Virus record (IMG/VR): IMGVR_UViG_3300022074_000313
Location: 1-26,689 of that record
DNA: 26,689 nt
Origin: a virus
Reading direction: 5' to 3' (one strand)
A program made the position numbers and the translations under genes. Of the stretch, positions 1 to 7,007 are shown one piece after another (position 1 is the first letter of the stretch; each line of letters starts with the position of its first letter). A model generated the notes under the pieces. It saw only the letters and a list, made by a program, of their open reading frames with translations, made no database searches and was not told the origin of the DNA.

Positions 1-24
1 GTTAATTCTTGCAGGAGTTCTTCA

Positions 25-297
25 ATGAAAAATATTCTTGATATGATGAAAGCAGATGCTGATCGCTGCAATCAAAGACTAAAAGAAACAAGTACAATAA
101 AATCAACTAAAAAGAAAAAAGAAAAAAAAGCAGGGATTACAAAAGGAGAAGGCTGGCGCAACAAGCCACTAACCAAAAAAGAAATAAGTGATATAAAATA
201 CTTCACTGAAAAAGATTGGTGCGTTACTTCTATTGCTATATTTTTAGGTCTTAGTAACTCAACGGTTAGAAAGTATCAGAAAAGGTATGTCAAGTGA
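25..297 (+). CDS. Small helix-turn-helix protein (putative DNA-binding regulator)
   Basis: A 90-residue basic protein. The middle (about residues 28-36) is a lysine cluster. The C-terminal half (about 49-88) reads as a helix-turn-helix: helices around LTKKEISDIKYF and VTSIAIFLGL, then a recognition-helix-like SNSTVRKYQKRY. A clear SD (AGGAG, 13-17) lies 7 nt before the ATG. It overlaps the next gene by 4 nt. Its N-terminus (LDMMKADADRCNQRLKE) matches the pattern LDxMKAxAxxxNQR in the next gene, so the two are probably tandem paralogues. It is probably a DNA-binding regulator of phage or host genes, but target and family are not recognisable. The + strand orientation separates it from the structural unit; the rest of its operon lies left of the window. 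Confidence 0.65.
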   Translation: MKNILDMMKADADRCNQRLKETSTIKSTKKKKEKKAGITKGEGWRNKPLTKKEISDIKYFTEKDWCVTSIAIFLGLSNSTVRKYQKRYVK

Positions 298-599
298 CCC
301 TATTAGATAAAATGAAGGCTTATGCCAAGATAGAAAACCAAAGGATGTTGGCTCGTATAGGTGGCAACAATGCTGTAGCTGGATGGAAGGGCAGGGACGG
401 AGGATATAATGGTGGCAGACTTAGTAAGGAACCTAATGGGACTATCAAGCTATCTCAGAAAGCAGAGAAAATATTGCTTTGCCTGAAGTCTGACATGAAG
501 GTTAGAGATATAGCCCAAGTTGTAGGCACTTCGCATCAAGCAGTTAGCCAAATTATTAGTAGATATAATCTCAGGGAGTTAGCAAGTGAACAATCTTAG
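294..599 (+). CDS. Second small helix-turn-helix protein, paralogue of the preceding gene
   Basis: A 101-residue protein starting at GTG (294), which overlaps the upstream TGA (GTGA junction). AAAGG at 281-285 is a plausible SD. An in-frame ATG at 312 is the alternative start. The N-terminal LDKMKAYAKIENQRM repeats the motif of the preceding protein. A Gly-rich linker (about 23-42) leads to a C-terminal HTH (about 53-92): LSQKAEKILLCLKS, then VRDIAQVVGTSHQAVSQIISRY, a textbook LuxR/MarR-like tri-helical pattern. Role inferred as DNA binding. Its linker is Gly-rich where the first protein's is Lys-rich, so the two may recognise different sites or form heterodimers. No enzymatic domain is seen. 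Confidence 0.65.
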   Translation: MTLLDKMKAYAKIENQRMLARIGGNNAVAGWKGRDGGYNGGRLSKEPNGTIKLSQKAEKILLCLKSDMKVRDIAQVVGTSHQAVSQIISRYNLRELASEQS

Positions 600-813
600 T
601 TTTGCTTTCATTGCTTTCTTGCTATTTACTGACTGGCAAGACTGTCAAGATTTTGTAAGATTTCACGATCTGCATAAATTTAATGATCAATGTGTTGGTG
701 TAGATATAAACGGCAACCGTACTAATTACGAACAAGAACCAAAACTTGCACCAGACTGGTCGCTCAGACCAAAAGCAAGACCTACATTAATTCAAAATGA
801 GGCCCATCAATAA
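586..813 (+). CDS. Small hypothetical protein with hydrophobic N-terminus
   Basis: A 75-residue ORF starting with GTG (586) inside the last codons of the previous gene (14 nt overlap), with CAGGGAG (572-578) as SD. Residues 3-15 (NLSFAFIAFLLFT) are hydrophobic and could be a short membrane anchor or secretion signal. The rest is polar, with one Cys in the N-terminal third (DCQDF) and a second further on (DQCVG). The gene runs 32 nt into the 3' end of the opposing endolysin gene. No family is recognised. The SD and the coupling to the HTH pair favour a real gene; the short length and the antisense overlap argue for caution. Confidence 0.4.
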   Translation: MNNLSFAFIAFLLFTDWQDCQDFVRFHDLHKFNDQCVGVDINGNRTNYEQEPKLAPDWSLRPKARPTLIQNEAHQ

Positions 814-1249
814 AGGGACGGCGATCTTGAGAGCGGCGTAAATCTATATAGGAGTTCATCGCCTCTTCCATTGTGCCTTCCCACTCTATAACATTTGGGA
901 CAGACCAAGCAGCACCCCAACGCAATTGAACAGAGTGGGCCATTGCACCCTTCTTCATTGCATCAGCGATGTTATCATAGAGAGGCAGTGACCAATCCAC
1001 ATTGCCACCAACATAAGCAAAGAGATCAACAGCATGACAAAAGCCATCATCTTGACGCAAGTGTTTGCTTTTAAGCGTTTGTGATGCGCCCTTCGCAACA
1101 AGAGCAGCCTGTTCTTCTTCAGTTCTCAAACCAATTCCAACACCAAAGTCTACATCAGTAACGTCAATTGCAGCCTTTACCACCTTAACTAAATCAGGGT
1201 GAACACCACGAAGGCGCGACAAACTTCTATCTGATAATTTAAATGCCAT
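782..1249 (-). CDS. Endolysin, M15-family (VanY/L-alanyl-D-glutamate peptidase type)
   Basis: A 155-residue peptidoglycan peptidase, the lytic enzyme of the phage. The M15 zinc site is visible: S61-K-H63 with A73-V-D75 (Ser-x-His...Ala-x-Asp), and D148-G-P-H151-F-E near the C-terminus. H63, D75 and H151 are the predicted Zn ligands and D148 the catalytic residue, with the same D-x2-H spacing as in T5 endolysin (established family knowledge). The H-to-D spacing is 12 residues, longer than the usual 7, so there is a small loop insertion (RQDDGFCH). There is no signal peptide or SAR helix, so it should depend on a holin. An excellent SD (GGGAGGAAG) lies within the upstream holin-like gene, and start and stop overlap as TAATG. 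It is the last gene of the - strand unit. Confidence 0.9.
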   Translation of the reverse strand: MAFKLSDRSLSRLRGVHPDLVKVVKAAIDVTDVDFGVGIGLRTEEEQAALVAKGASQTLKSKHLRQDDGFCHAVDLFAYVGGNVDWSLPLYDNIADAMKKGAMAHSVQLRWGAAWSVPNVIEWEGTMEEAMNSYIDLRRSQDRRPFIDGPHFELM

Positions 1250-1635
1250 TACTTCCTCCCAAAAAATTTAGTAGCTGACCTTACTGCAAAACTTGCACTT
1301 ACGATTACACCTAAGGTATATTGATAATAACTTGGCATTTTTTCCAAAGCAATAAAACCTTCTTCAACAACCTGTCTGCCCCAATCACCTGTAAATACTA
1401 ATATTAATGGAATTGAAAACAAAATTGTTAACCATTCGTCTTTCCAGCTAGACCCAGAATTCTGCGCCATAATTTTTTCCCAGTCTGCTACACTGGTTTC
1501 TTTACTAAGTAAAATTTTTGCTTTTGCTTCTGCTTCAGTAAGTTTGAGTTTGGCATCAGCAGCTTGCTTATCTGCCTTACCTTTCAACCATCCCCCTGCA
1601 AGCTCCGTGAGGGGGGCTATAAGCGCTTGTATCAT
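1249..1635 (-). CDS. Putative holin, GTA-type 3TM holin-like membrane protein
   Basis: A 128-residue membrane protein with an amphipathic N-terminus (2-16), a charged helical stretch rich in Ala/Lys/Glu (19-47), a hydrophobic hairpin region (69-82, LTILFSIPLILVF) and a further hydrophobic helix (104-118), ending in a basic tail (KFFGRK). This layout and the Trp-rich SWKDEW before the first membrane helix resemble the phage/gene-transfer-agent family called 'holin of 3TMs'. It sits directly before the endolysin (TAATG overlap), as expected for a holin. Role inferred: permeabilising the inner membrane so the endolysin can reach the cell wall. It overlaps the preceding two-TM gene as ATGA. Confidence 0.7.
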   Translation of the reverse strand: MIQALIAPLTELAGGWLKGKADKQAADAKLKLTEAEAKAKILLSKETSVADWEKIMAQNSGSSWKDEWLTILFSIPLILVFTGDWGRQVVEEGFIALEKMPSYYQYTLGVIVSASFAVRSATKFFGRK

Positions 1636-1832
1636 TTTTGTGACTCCTTACCCATCCAAATGCCAAAACATCCTGTAAGCGCCCCCATGCAGACAGACAC
1701 CAAACCTGATTGCTGAATCGTAGGATCAGGCAATGACATATACCAGTGTACAGATTGATAAGTCAGAATGGTAACGGCTAACATCATAAGTCGAGGAACA
1801 ATCTTCCAATCGTCTACAATAGTGTGGGCCAT
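1632..1832 (-). CDS. Small two-TM protein, holin-like
   Basis: A 66-residue protein with two predicted membrane helices (about 13-31 and 42-60) joined by a short loop containing PDPTIQQ; both ends are polar. A class II holin-like topology. A strong SD (GGAGG) precedes the ATG. It lies just before the 3TM holin-like gene and overlaps it by 4 nt. Similar small proteins with a VHWYM...LPDP...QQ pattern recur in marine podophages, without a proven role. It could be a holin, an antiholin partner of the neighbouring protein, or an unrelated membrane protein; the sequence alone does not decide. Confidence 0.6.
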   Translation of the reverse strand: MAHTIVDDWKIVPRLMMLAVTILTYQSVHWYMSLPDPTIQQSGLVSVCMGALTGCFGIWMGKESQK

Positions 1833-1844
1833 GATAAACCTCCG

Positions 1845-2288
1845 TTAAATCCTACCCTGTGACGCAAGCAAAACAACAACAGCAAAACCAATAATCAAAG
1901 TAAAAATTATTCCAATGCTGCTCCAGATAACAACAGCCTCAAATCTTTCAGCTTTTAATCTTGCTTGCTCTTCTTCTTTTTCTTTTCTTTCTCTGCGTAC
2001 CCTAGCTCTAATAGCAATTAATTCCTGCCAAGCACTATAGCCCCGCAAGTGAATAATAAGTTCACGAAGTTCATCCTCTGCATCCTTTGCTTTTTGCAAA
2101 GCAATAAAGGTCTCCATTGCATTTTCGTCTTCACTGCCAAACGCGCTATTTTTTTTCTTATTATGTTTATTGCGAAGATCATCAACGCCATCAAAAAATT
2201 CACCAATCTGCTTGGTGACGTTTACTAATTCCTGACCAGCGGAAACAGCAGCCTTGATTGCGGCGAACGCTGTTAAAGGATCAATCAT
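1845..2288 (-). CDS. Coiled-coil protein with C-terminal membrane anchor (lysis cassette)
   Basis: A 147-residue protein. Residues 1-30 are an Ala-rich amphipathic segment (MIDPLTAFAAIKAAVSAG). Residues 60-116 are strongly helical and charged, with a run of Arg/Lys/Glu typical of a coiled coil. Residues 118-142 form a single long membrane helix near the C-terminus. C-tail anchoring is the opposite of Rz-type i-spanins, which have an N-terminal helix, so I do not call it a spanin. Proteins beginning MIDPLTAFAA are common in marine phages, usually near lysis genes. TAATG overlap with the preceding gene. Function not known; a membrane-associated lysis or tail-ejection accessory is the best guess. 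Confidence 0.55.
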   Translation of the reverse strand: MIDPLTAFAAIKAAVSAGQELVNVTKQIGEFFDGVDDLRNKHNKKKNSAFGSEDENAMETFIALQKAKDAEDELRELIIHLRGYSAWQELIAIRARVRRERKEKEEEQARLKAERFEAVVIWSSIGIIFTLIIGFAVVVLLASQGRI

Positions 2289-2479
2289 TAGCCTGTCAGC
2301 GTCATACGCAAAAGAAGCACAATAATAAATGCGCTACTGCCAATTAGAATAGCTTCTATTCTTTTGACGCGATTAAACAAATCCTTAAACTGTATGTCCA
2401 TTTCAGTTTTCATAGCAATAATCTGTTTTTCTATTTTGTCGATACGCTCATGTGCTGATGCTACGGTTTGTTTGGTCAT
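2288..2479 (-). CDS. XhlA-like small coiled-coil/TM protein
   Basis: A 63-residue protein with an N-terminal heptad-patterned coiled coil (about 5-42: AHERIDKIEKQIIAMKTE...RVKRIEAI) and one C-terminal membrane helix (43-59, rich in Ile/Leu). This is the XhlA ('haemolysin') architecture found beside phage holins, where the coiled coil sits on the cytoplasmic face and supports lysis (family knowledge). The start overlaps the stop of the BppU-like gene (ATGA) and its stop overlaps the next start (TAATG), tying fibre and lysis modules together translationally. The SD is weak, which suggests coupling. Confidence 0.6.
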   Translation of the reverse strand: MTKQTVASAHERIDKIEKQIIAMKTEMDIQFKDLFNRVKRIEAILIGSSAFIIVLLLRMTLTG

Positions 2480-2799
2480 GCTATATCATCCACAACTTCT
2501 ATTTCTATGTAGTTACTATTGGGAAAAGTCTGAACACCACCCGCAGCAAAGGTAACTTGGAACTCACCTTCGTAGCTACCAACGGTTGCTGTGTCTGAGC
2601 CTGACCAAGTGTAACTGACCTCACCTGTTGTTGCATTACTAATAGCAGCCGAATCATTTACTGTAGTAGAGCTTGCCCCAGACTTCCGCATCTTAAAAGA
2701 CACAGCTGCGCCTGATAAAGTTGGCACACTTCCATCGTTGTTTATTAACGTGGCTGATAAGATGGGTCTTGTATCATTTTGTTTTATGTAGAATGTCAT
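2476..2799 (-). CDS. BppU-like Ig-fold tail/baseplate protein
   Basis: A 107-residue all-beta protein. It opens MTFYIKQNDTRPILSATL, followed by alternating strands (GAAVSFKMRK, GEVSYTWSGSDT, GSYEGEFQVTFAAGG) and a final strand ending IEIEVVDD. This matches the pattern of the phage BppU N-terminal domain family (about 100 residues: Q-x-D-T-x-P start, V-x-F-x-M strand, Y-x-x-E-F-x-V strand). In lactococcal phages that domain docks receptor-binding proteins on a baseplate. Here a role as an adaptor in the fibre assembly is inferred from family and from position at the end of the fibre module. SD TAGGAGA. Confidence 0.6.
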   Translation of the reverse strand: MTFYIKQNDTRPILSATLINNDGSVPTLSGAAVSFKMRKSGASSTTVNDSAAISNATTGEVSYTWSGSDTATVGSYEGEFQVTFAAGGVQTFPNSNYIEIEVVDDIA

Positions 2800-2829
2800 T
2801 ACGCATCTCCTAATTCTATCTACAACAAT

Positions 2830-4503
2830 CTAAGCAACATTAGCAAACACTATATCGTCGTGAATAATTATGTCGTTATGATCTACACTCACTAAAGCCT
2901 TAGATGCGCTGCTAACAACAATTATACTGTTTGCACCTTCAGAAGCCTTTATTGCATCTGCATTAACAATCGTAAGATCATTTCCAGTTACAACAAACAA
3001 ACCAGAAACAATTGATAAAGAAGGATTAACGCCTCCACCAAATGAAACAGCTTGGCCTGTTAAAGTAAATGAGCCATTTGACGCTGTTATCTGTTTGTTA
3101 TGACCAATACCTGCGCCTTGACCATTAAGAGCAAATGATCCACTATCAAGTGAAAGTGCTAAGGCTTTTTGCAGATTAACAACTTGGCCTGATAAAGTAA
3201 ACGATCCATTATTAGCAGTTAATACTCTGTTTTTGTTTAAAGAAACTAACTGCCCTGTTGTAGTAAATGACCCTGCGCTAATATTTAATTTTATAGCGCG
3301 AGATAGCGTTATTGCTTGACCTGTTAATATAAACGATCCACTTCCAAATGGAACTGACTCATCTTTTTCTAAATTAACATCTTGACCAGACAGAGAAATA
3401 GAACCAGAAGAGGCAGTTAAATTGATCTCTCTGTTTAGGTTTACTGCTTGGCCTGAAAGAATAAACGATCCGTTTGCAGCATCTAGCTTGGCGGCTTGCG
3501 TGTCTTCAAAGTTAACAGCTTGACCAGATAGGGTAAACGCACCACGCTCTGCCTCTATTTTTTTAGAAACATTTAAATCTACATCTTTTCCAGTGGCTAC
3601 AAAAGAACCATTGTTAGCTGCAATGTTTAAAAATTTATTAAATTCAATAGCTTGCCCAGAAAAATTAAACGCACCTGAGTCAGCAGATATAGCGTAGGCA
3701 TTACCAAATGTTACAGCTCTTCCTGTTAATACAAAACTTCCGCTTGCAGCTAAAACATTTAAACTTTTTACAAAACTTAAACTTTGACCTGTTAATACAA
3801 AAGTTCCAGAGTCAGAGCCAATGACCTTACCTTTATCAAGGTCAGCCGTTTGGCCTGTGACAGAGAAAGAGCCATTAGAAACAAATAAATTAAGTGACTT
3901 TACTAGTCCAGTATCTTGACCCGTAACAGTAAAGCTCCCATTCGGAGTTACTTCTGTTATAAGTTTTCCCGCGCCATGTAAACTGAGAGCAAAAGTGCCA
4001 TTAGATGCAGTTATGTTAAAGGCTTTTGCTAGAGAAACAGATTGTCCAGTTAACGTAAATGAGCCATTGCTTGCACTAATTTTAGGCGATTTCTTTAAAT
4101 CAACTAATTGACCTGTAAGCCCAAAACTACCATTCGATGCAATTATGTTTTGAACTTTGTTTAGCTCTGTTGATTGTCCTGTTAAAATAAAGCTGCCGTT
4201 TGATGCAGATATTTTTACTACTTTATTTAAATCAACAGTATTGCCTGTTAGAGTAAATGACCCTGAGTCAAGGGCAATCTTTCTGTTTAAATTTAATGAG
4301 GTAGCTTGACCAGTAAGGGTAAACGATCCGGAATTAACTGAAAGTGTAACAGCTGCAATACTAAAGTTTTCTGTTACTCGCGTATCACCATTCTCTAAAA
4401 TACGGCTGTCTGATCCTTCCGTAATTCGGTAGCCATCAACAGATGAACTGGCTGCACCTGTTGATCCTATTGGACCAGAAGCTAAGGGTGAAAAGCCTAG
4501 CAT
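2830..4503 (-). CDS. Repeat-built tail fibre/adhesin (21 x 22-residue repeats)
   Basis: A 557-residue protein. The N-terminal 24 residues (MLGFSPLASGPIG...) resemble heads of other marine-phage tail proteins. Residues 25-46 contain three copies of an 8-residue unit (RITEGSDS, RILENGDT, RVTENFS). Residues 57-521 are 21 tandem repeats of about 22 residues, consensus S/N-G-S-F-T-L-T-G-Q-x-V-x-L-x-K-x-x-x-I-x-A-S; Phe4, Gly8 and the Leu/Phe at position 13 are the most constant. Residues 522-557 form a different acidic, Ile/Val-rich cap (HNDIIIHDDIVF). The alternating pattern predicts a beta-solenoid or a trimeric beta shaft. Role inferred: long fibre shaft or adhesin contacting the host surface. 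SD TAGGT sits in the end of the upstream gene. Confidence 0.75.
   Translation of the reverse strand: MLGFSPLASGPIGSTGAASSSVDGYRITEGSDSRILENGDTRVTENFSIAAVTLSVNSGSFTLTGQATSLNLNRKIALDSGSFTLTGNTVDLNKVVKISASNGSFILTGQSTELNKVQNIIASNGSFGLTGQLVDLKKSPKISASNGSFTLTGQSVSLAKAFNITASNGTFALSLHGAGKLITEVTPNGSFTVTGQDTGLVKSLNLFVSNGSFSVTGQTADLDKGKVIGSDSGTFVLTGQSLSFVKSLNVLAASGSFVLTGRAVTFGNAYAISADSGAFNFSGQAIEFNKFLNIAANNGSFVATGKDVDLNVSKKIEAERGAFTLSGQAVNFEDTQAAKLDAANGSFILSGQAVNLNREINLTASSGSISLSGQDVNLEKDESVPFGSGSFILTGQAITLSRAIKLNISAGSFTTTGQLVSLNKNRVLTANNGSFTLSGQVVNLQKALALSLDSGSFALNGQGAGIGHNKQITASNGSFTLTGQAVSFGGGVNPSLSIVSGLFVVTGNDLTIVNADAIKASEGANSIIVVSSASKALVSVDHNDIIIHDDIVFANVA
2941..4335 (-). repeat. Array of 21 coding repeats, about 66 bp each
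   Basis: The DNA that encodes the 22-residue repeats of the fibre. Units are diverged at DNA level, but each + strand copy keeps a recognisable core such as 'TGACCAGTAAGGGTAAACGATCC'-like variants (Gly-Gln...Leu-Thr-Phe-Ser-Gly codons in reverse). Most units are 66 bp; repeats 1, 13 and 20 are slightly longer and repeat 6 is shorter and lacks the TGQ core. The protein pattern is conserved while the codons drift, which points to purifying selection on the fold rather than recent tandem duplication. Confidence 0.85.
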
Positions 4504-4513
4504 TTAGTTTTAC

Positions 4514-4786
4514 CTAATCAGTCGGACCAGCAGGTGGGGCGGGGTTGGCTGCTAGATACGCTGCCCAAGCATCTTTAACTGCTTGAGTGTGAACAACATT
4601 GCAAATCGCTTGAACATCTGCGCTCTCTCCTGAAATGTCAGCGTCGGGCTTAACGATGTGGCGATGGAAGCTGCGACCAATTTCGGTGCCGTCTCTTTTT
4701 ATAACTGTGGCTGTACGCACATGAACAATTCTGTGATCGCCAACCACGCTTATTTCATCTTGAATTGTTTCTTCTGATAGTGCCAT
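4514..4786 (-). CDS. Small fibre-module hypothetical protein
   Basis: A 90-residue soluble protein with strands around ISVVGDHRIVHVRTATVIKR, the sequence GTEIGRSFHRHIVKPDAD, a C-terminal helix (about 53-80, ending VKDAWAAYLAANP) and a Pro-rich end. Small proteins with the same plan (beta-rich start, FHRH centre, helix at the end) are frequent next to fibre genes in marine phages. No enzymatic motif is seen. Either a minor structural component or a fibre chaperone is possible. SD GAGGT before ATG. The stop lies 10 nt before the repeat-fibre ATG. Confidence 0.6.
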   Translation of the reverse strand: MALSEETIQDEISVVGDHRIVHVRTATVIKRDGTEIGRSFHRHIVKPDADISGESADVQAICNVVHTQAVKDAWAAYLAANPAPPAGPTD

Positions 4787-4798
4787 TTTTGTACCTCG

Positions 4799-5416
4799 TT
4801 AAGCTGCGCGATAACTTACTGTAAAGCCGTAGTAGCCGTTGGTTGAAGCGTTCACACTTTGAATTGCTGCATTGTCAATACTTTGCTCAAAAACTAGTGA
4901 ACTTGTTAGCACTCTGCAATTCACGCCAAGACCTGATCCAGCAACATTTACCTCTGATATCCGTCCCATGCCAACTGCCATTTCTGCTTCTTCCGACAAG
5001 CTGGCACTAGCATATGGCAAGTTGTTAATTACAAAAGTACCCCCGCTGCCATTGTTGTTAACCCTTACTTCACCCGTCACTGTGACTAAATCGCCTGTTT
5101 TAATATAGCTGCATAAATCGTTGGTGCTGTGTAAGGTCACACTGTTATCACACGTTGCTGTGAATGTTCCTTTTTCTTGGGATGCCTTGCTGTTAAATTG
5201 TGTTTGAACATCACTTGTTACACCTGATAAATAATTTAATTCAGCAGCAGTAACAGATGTATCGCTTAAGTCAGCCGTAACAATGTTACCTCTGACAAAA
5301 GTACTAATCTGAGTACCAGTAACTTTCTTAGACGTCCCTGCTTCATTTATTTCAAATTCATTGGCTGCTGCTACGGCAGAGGCAGCGGGAAGTTGGGATA
5401 TTTTTACATTAGCCAT
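4799..5416 (-). CDS. Tail fibre protein
   Basis: I place the start at the ATG of 5416 (MANVKISQLP, 205 residues) because AGGGAC lies 7 nt upstream and this leaves a 10 nt gap to the previous stop; the longer frame to 5464 lacks an SD and would overlap the upstream gene. The N-terminal segment (KISQLPAAS...NEFEINEAG) and the AELNYLSGVTSDVQTQFNSKA segment at about 55-75 are hallmarks of phage fibre stalks, where the latter motif forms trimeric coiled or knotted linkers. The remaining 130 residues are beta-rich, with NNNGSGGTF loops, and end in a Tyr-rich strand (GYYGFTVSYRAA) typical of a C-terminal fibre head. Likely receptor-binding. Confidence 0.7.
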   Translation of the reverse strand: MANVKISQLPAASAVAAANEFEINEAGTSKKVTGTQISTFVRGNIVTADLSDTSVTAAELNYLSGVTSDVQTQFNSKASQEKGTFTATCDNSVTLHSTNDLCSYIKTGDLVTVTGEVRVNNNGSGGTFVINNLPYASASLSEEAEMAVGMGRISEVNVAGSGLGVNCRVLTSSLVFEQSIDNAAIQSVNASTNGYYGFTVSYRAA

Positions 5417-5426
5417 TAAATTGTCC

Positions 5427-6995
5427 CTAACTAAAACTAAAGCTGTGAAGTATTCCGCCGCCACTACTCAGATTATATGCGTCTGCAATGTACAGGCGTT
5501 GACCATCTTGTCGAATGCCGACCCCTGTACATCTTTCGATATTAAGAGATGACGGTATTGTAAAAGTATAGTCAGGTGAGGCAGAGCAGGTTGTTAAATC
5601 CCAAGCAGTTGATAAGTCATGCTGCTTAATAAACCCAGCATCGTAATCTATTAGGTAGAATTTAGTTCCAGCGTCATTCATTCTCAACCCACTTGGGGTT
5701 CCATTATAGCCTGTCAAAGTTACGGATTGTCCGGTTGCATTTGATGCACTCGAAAATGTAGTTGTCCAATCGTAGCGTTTGATAACACCGCCGGTTTGAA
5801 TATAAAAATATTTCTGGGTTGCATCGTCCTTAACGACAACGCCGCTGTTCCGACCCATTGTTCCCAAAGAACTAACAGCGGTATCATTTGCGCTTTGTAA
5901 AACATACGCACTATTGATCGCTTGAATCAATCTTCCACCCGCACTTGTAACAAGAACGTAGGCGTGAGTCGGATTACTACCCCAAACCAAGTCCCAGTAA
6001 GCGCTTCCTGATCGTATTTGATCGTGTGGACTGCGTGAGATTGAGGCTGTTGAGATATCATACGCTGAAGTCAACGTACAGTTGTGAATAGATGCACCGT
6101 GCTGAATGACTGCCTTAGTTCCGCTATCGTAGAAGTCGATGCGGCCTCTATTGCCAGTGTCCAAATCTGTAATAGAAGCGTATGATTTTTGCTCACTGCT
6201 TTCAACACTTAGCTGATTAACGTTTCCAAAGCCAAAAGCAAGGCTAAAATTCTGTGTCACTTGAGCAGTGTTTATTTGATCGTGGACATTAAATGTCAGT
6301 GTAAATGTACCACCGCTACCAGACGTAGCAGGGACAACCTTAAATACATTTGTTGAATATTGAGTGCCAGCAGTAAGCGTTGTGTCAGAAGCATTCTTAA
6401 CTGTTGCAATACCAGATGTTGAGCCTGTGCTTACAGTAAATGAGTATGCAAGAGAAGTTCCTTCATCTGCGTCAGCTGCACTTATAGTAATGGTGGTAGC
6501 AGTACCATCACTTGCCAGTGTATTATCGGCTGCATTAGATGGACTGCTAATAGTCGGTGTGCTATTAATAACAGCTAGGCGATACCAACCACTATCATTT
6601 TTTACATAAACAGAATTGTTTGCAACAACATAGGCCAGAGCGCCAGTAGTTGCAGTAGATGCAGAAGTCATAGCTGATATTGTTGCATAGCTTTTTACAC
6701 CAACATCATCAGCAATTGCGGTAACAAAAACCACCGCGCTGCCTGATAAATTCAAGGCATTGTTGGAGTTCGAGCTTTCGCTAACAATACGACTAAGCGT
6801 TGTCCCACTTGCAGTATAGACCCCAACTCCTAGCTCAAATTCATTACCATCTTCAATGCAATACCTTACTGAGTCAGCATTGCTGACCCCTGCCGCAGCA
6901 AAGGTCTGATGACCATCTGAGGCAGAACCGAGCGTTATTGTACCCGTTCCAGTTGTGGCCGTGGACATCTTGGCTCTGTTAACCAGCTTAACCAT
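5427..6995 (-). CDS. Large tail fibre/adhesin: virion-binding head, Ig-like domain, beta-propeller-like C-terminus
   Basis: 522 residues in three parts. Residues 1-75 (MVKLVNRAKMSTATTG...TLSRIVSESSN) match an N-terminal domain shared by many marine-phage tail proteins; the part to about 140 ends in VYVKNDSGWYRL, another recurrent tail motif. Residues 145-253 look like a cadherin/Ig-type domain (TPTISSPSNAADNTL ... ISAADADEGTSLAYSFTV ... FTLTFNVHD). Residues 283-522 contain about five blade-like repeats of the form G-T-K-x-Y-(V/L)-x...G-x-I-x-Q-(H/Y)-D-L-S-T-A-W-D-(I/L)-(S/T)-T; the copies at 440-470 are clearest. This suggests a partial or oligomer-completed beta-propeller. Role inferred: host receptor binding. 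SD AGAGGT. Confidence 0.7.
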   Translation of the reverse strand: MVKLVNRAKMSTATTGTGTITLGSASDGHQTFAAAGVSNADSVRYCIEDGNEFELGVGVYTASGTTLSRIVSESSNSNNALNLSGSAVVFVTAIADDVGVKSYATISAMTSASTATTGALAYVVANNSVYVKNDSGWYRLAVINSTPTISSPSNAADNTLASDGTATTITISAADADEGTSLAYSFTVSTGSTSGIATVKNASDTTLTAGTQYSTNVFKVVPATSGSGGTFTLTFNVHDQINTAQVTQNFSLAFGFGNVNQLSVESSEQKSYASITDLDTGNRGRIDFYDSGTKAVIQHGASIHNCTLTSAYDISTASISRSPHDQIRSGSAYWDLVWGSNPTHAYVLVTSAGGRLIQAINSAYVLQSANDTAVSSLGTMGRNSGVVVKDDATQKYFYIQTGGVIKRYDWTTTFSSASNATGQSVTLTGYNGTPSGLRMNDAGTKFYLIDYDAGFIKQHDLSTAWDLTTCSASPDYTFTIPSSLNIERCTGVGIRQDGQRLYIADAYNLSSGGGILHSFSFS

Positions 6996-7007
6996 TTTTT
7001 TACCTCT

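Noticed and set aside
752-773. Possible bidirectional terminator hairpin (TGGTC-GCTCA-GACCA) between convergent genes
   Set aside because: Only a 5 bp stem and no clean T-run on either side; it also lies within the + strand ORF.
5417-5464. Longer N-terminus for the 4799-5416 fibre gene
   Set aside because: No SD, would overlap the previous gene, and the family-like start is MANVKISQLP.
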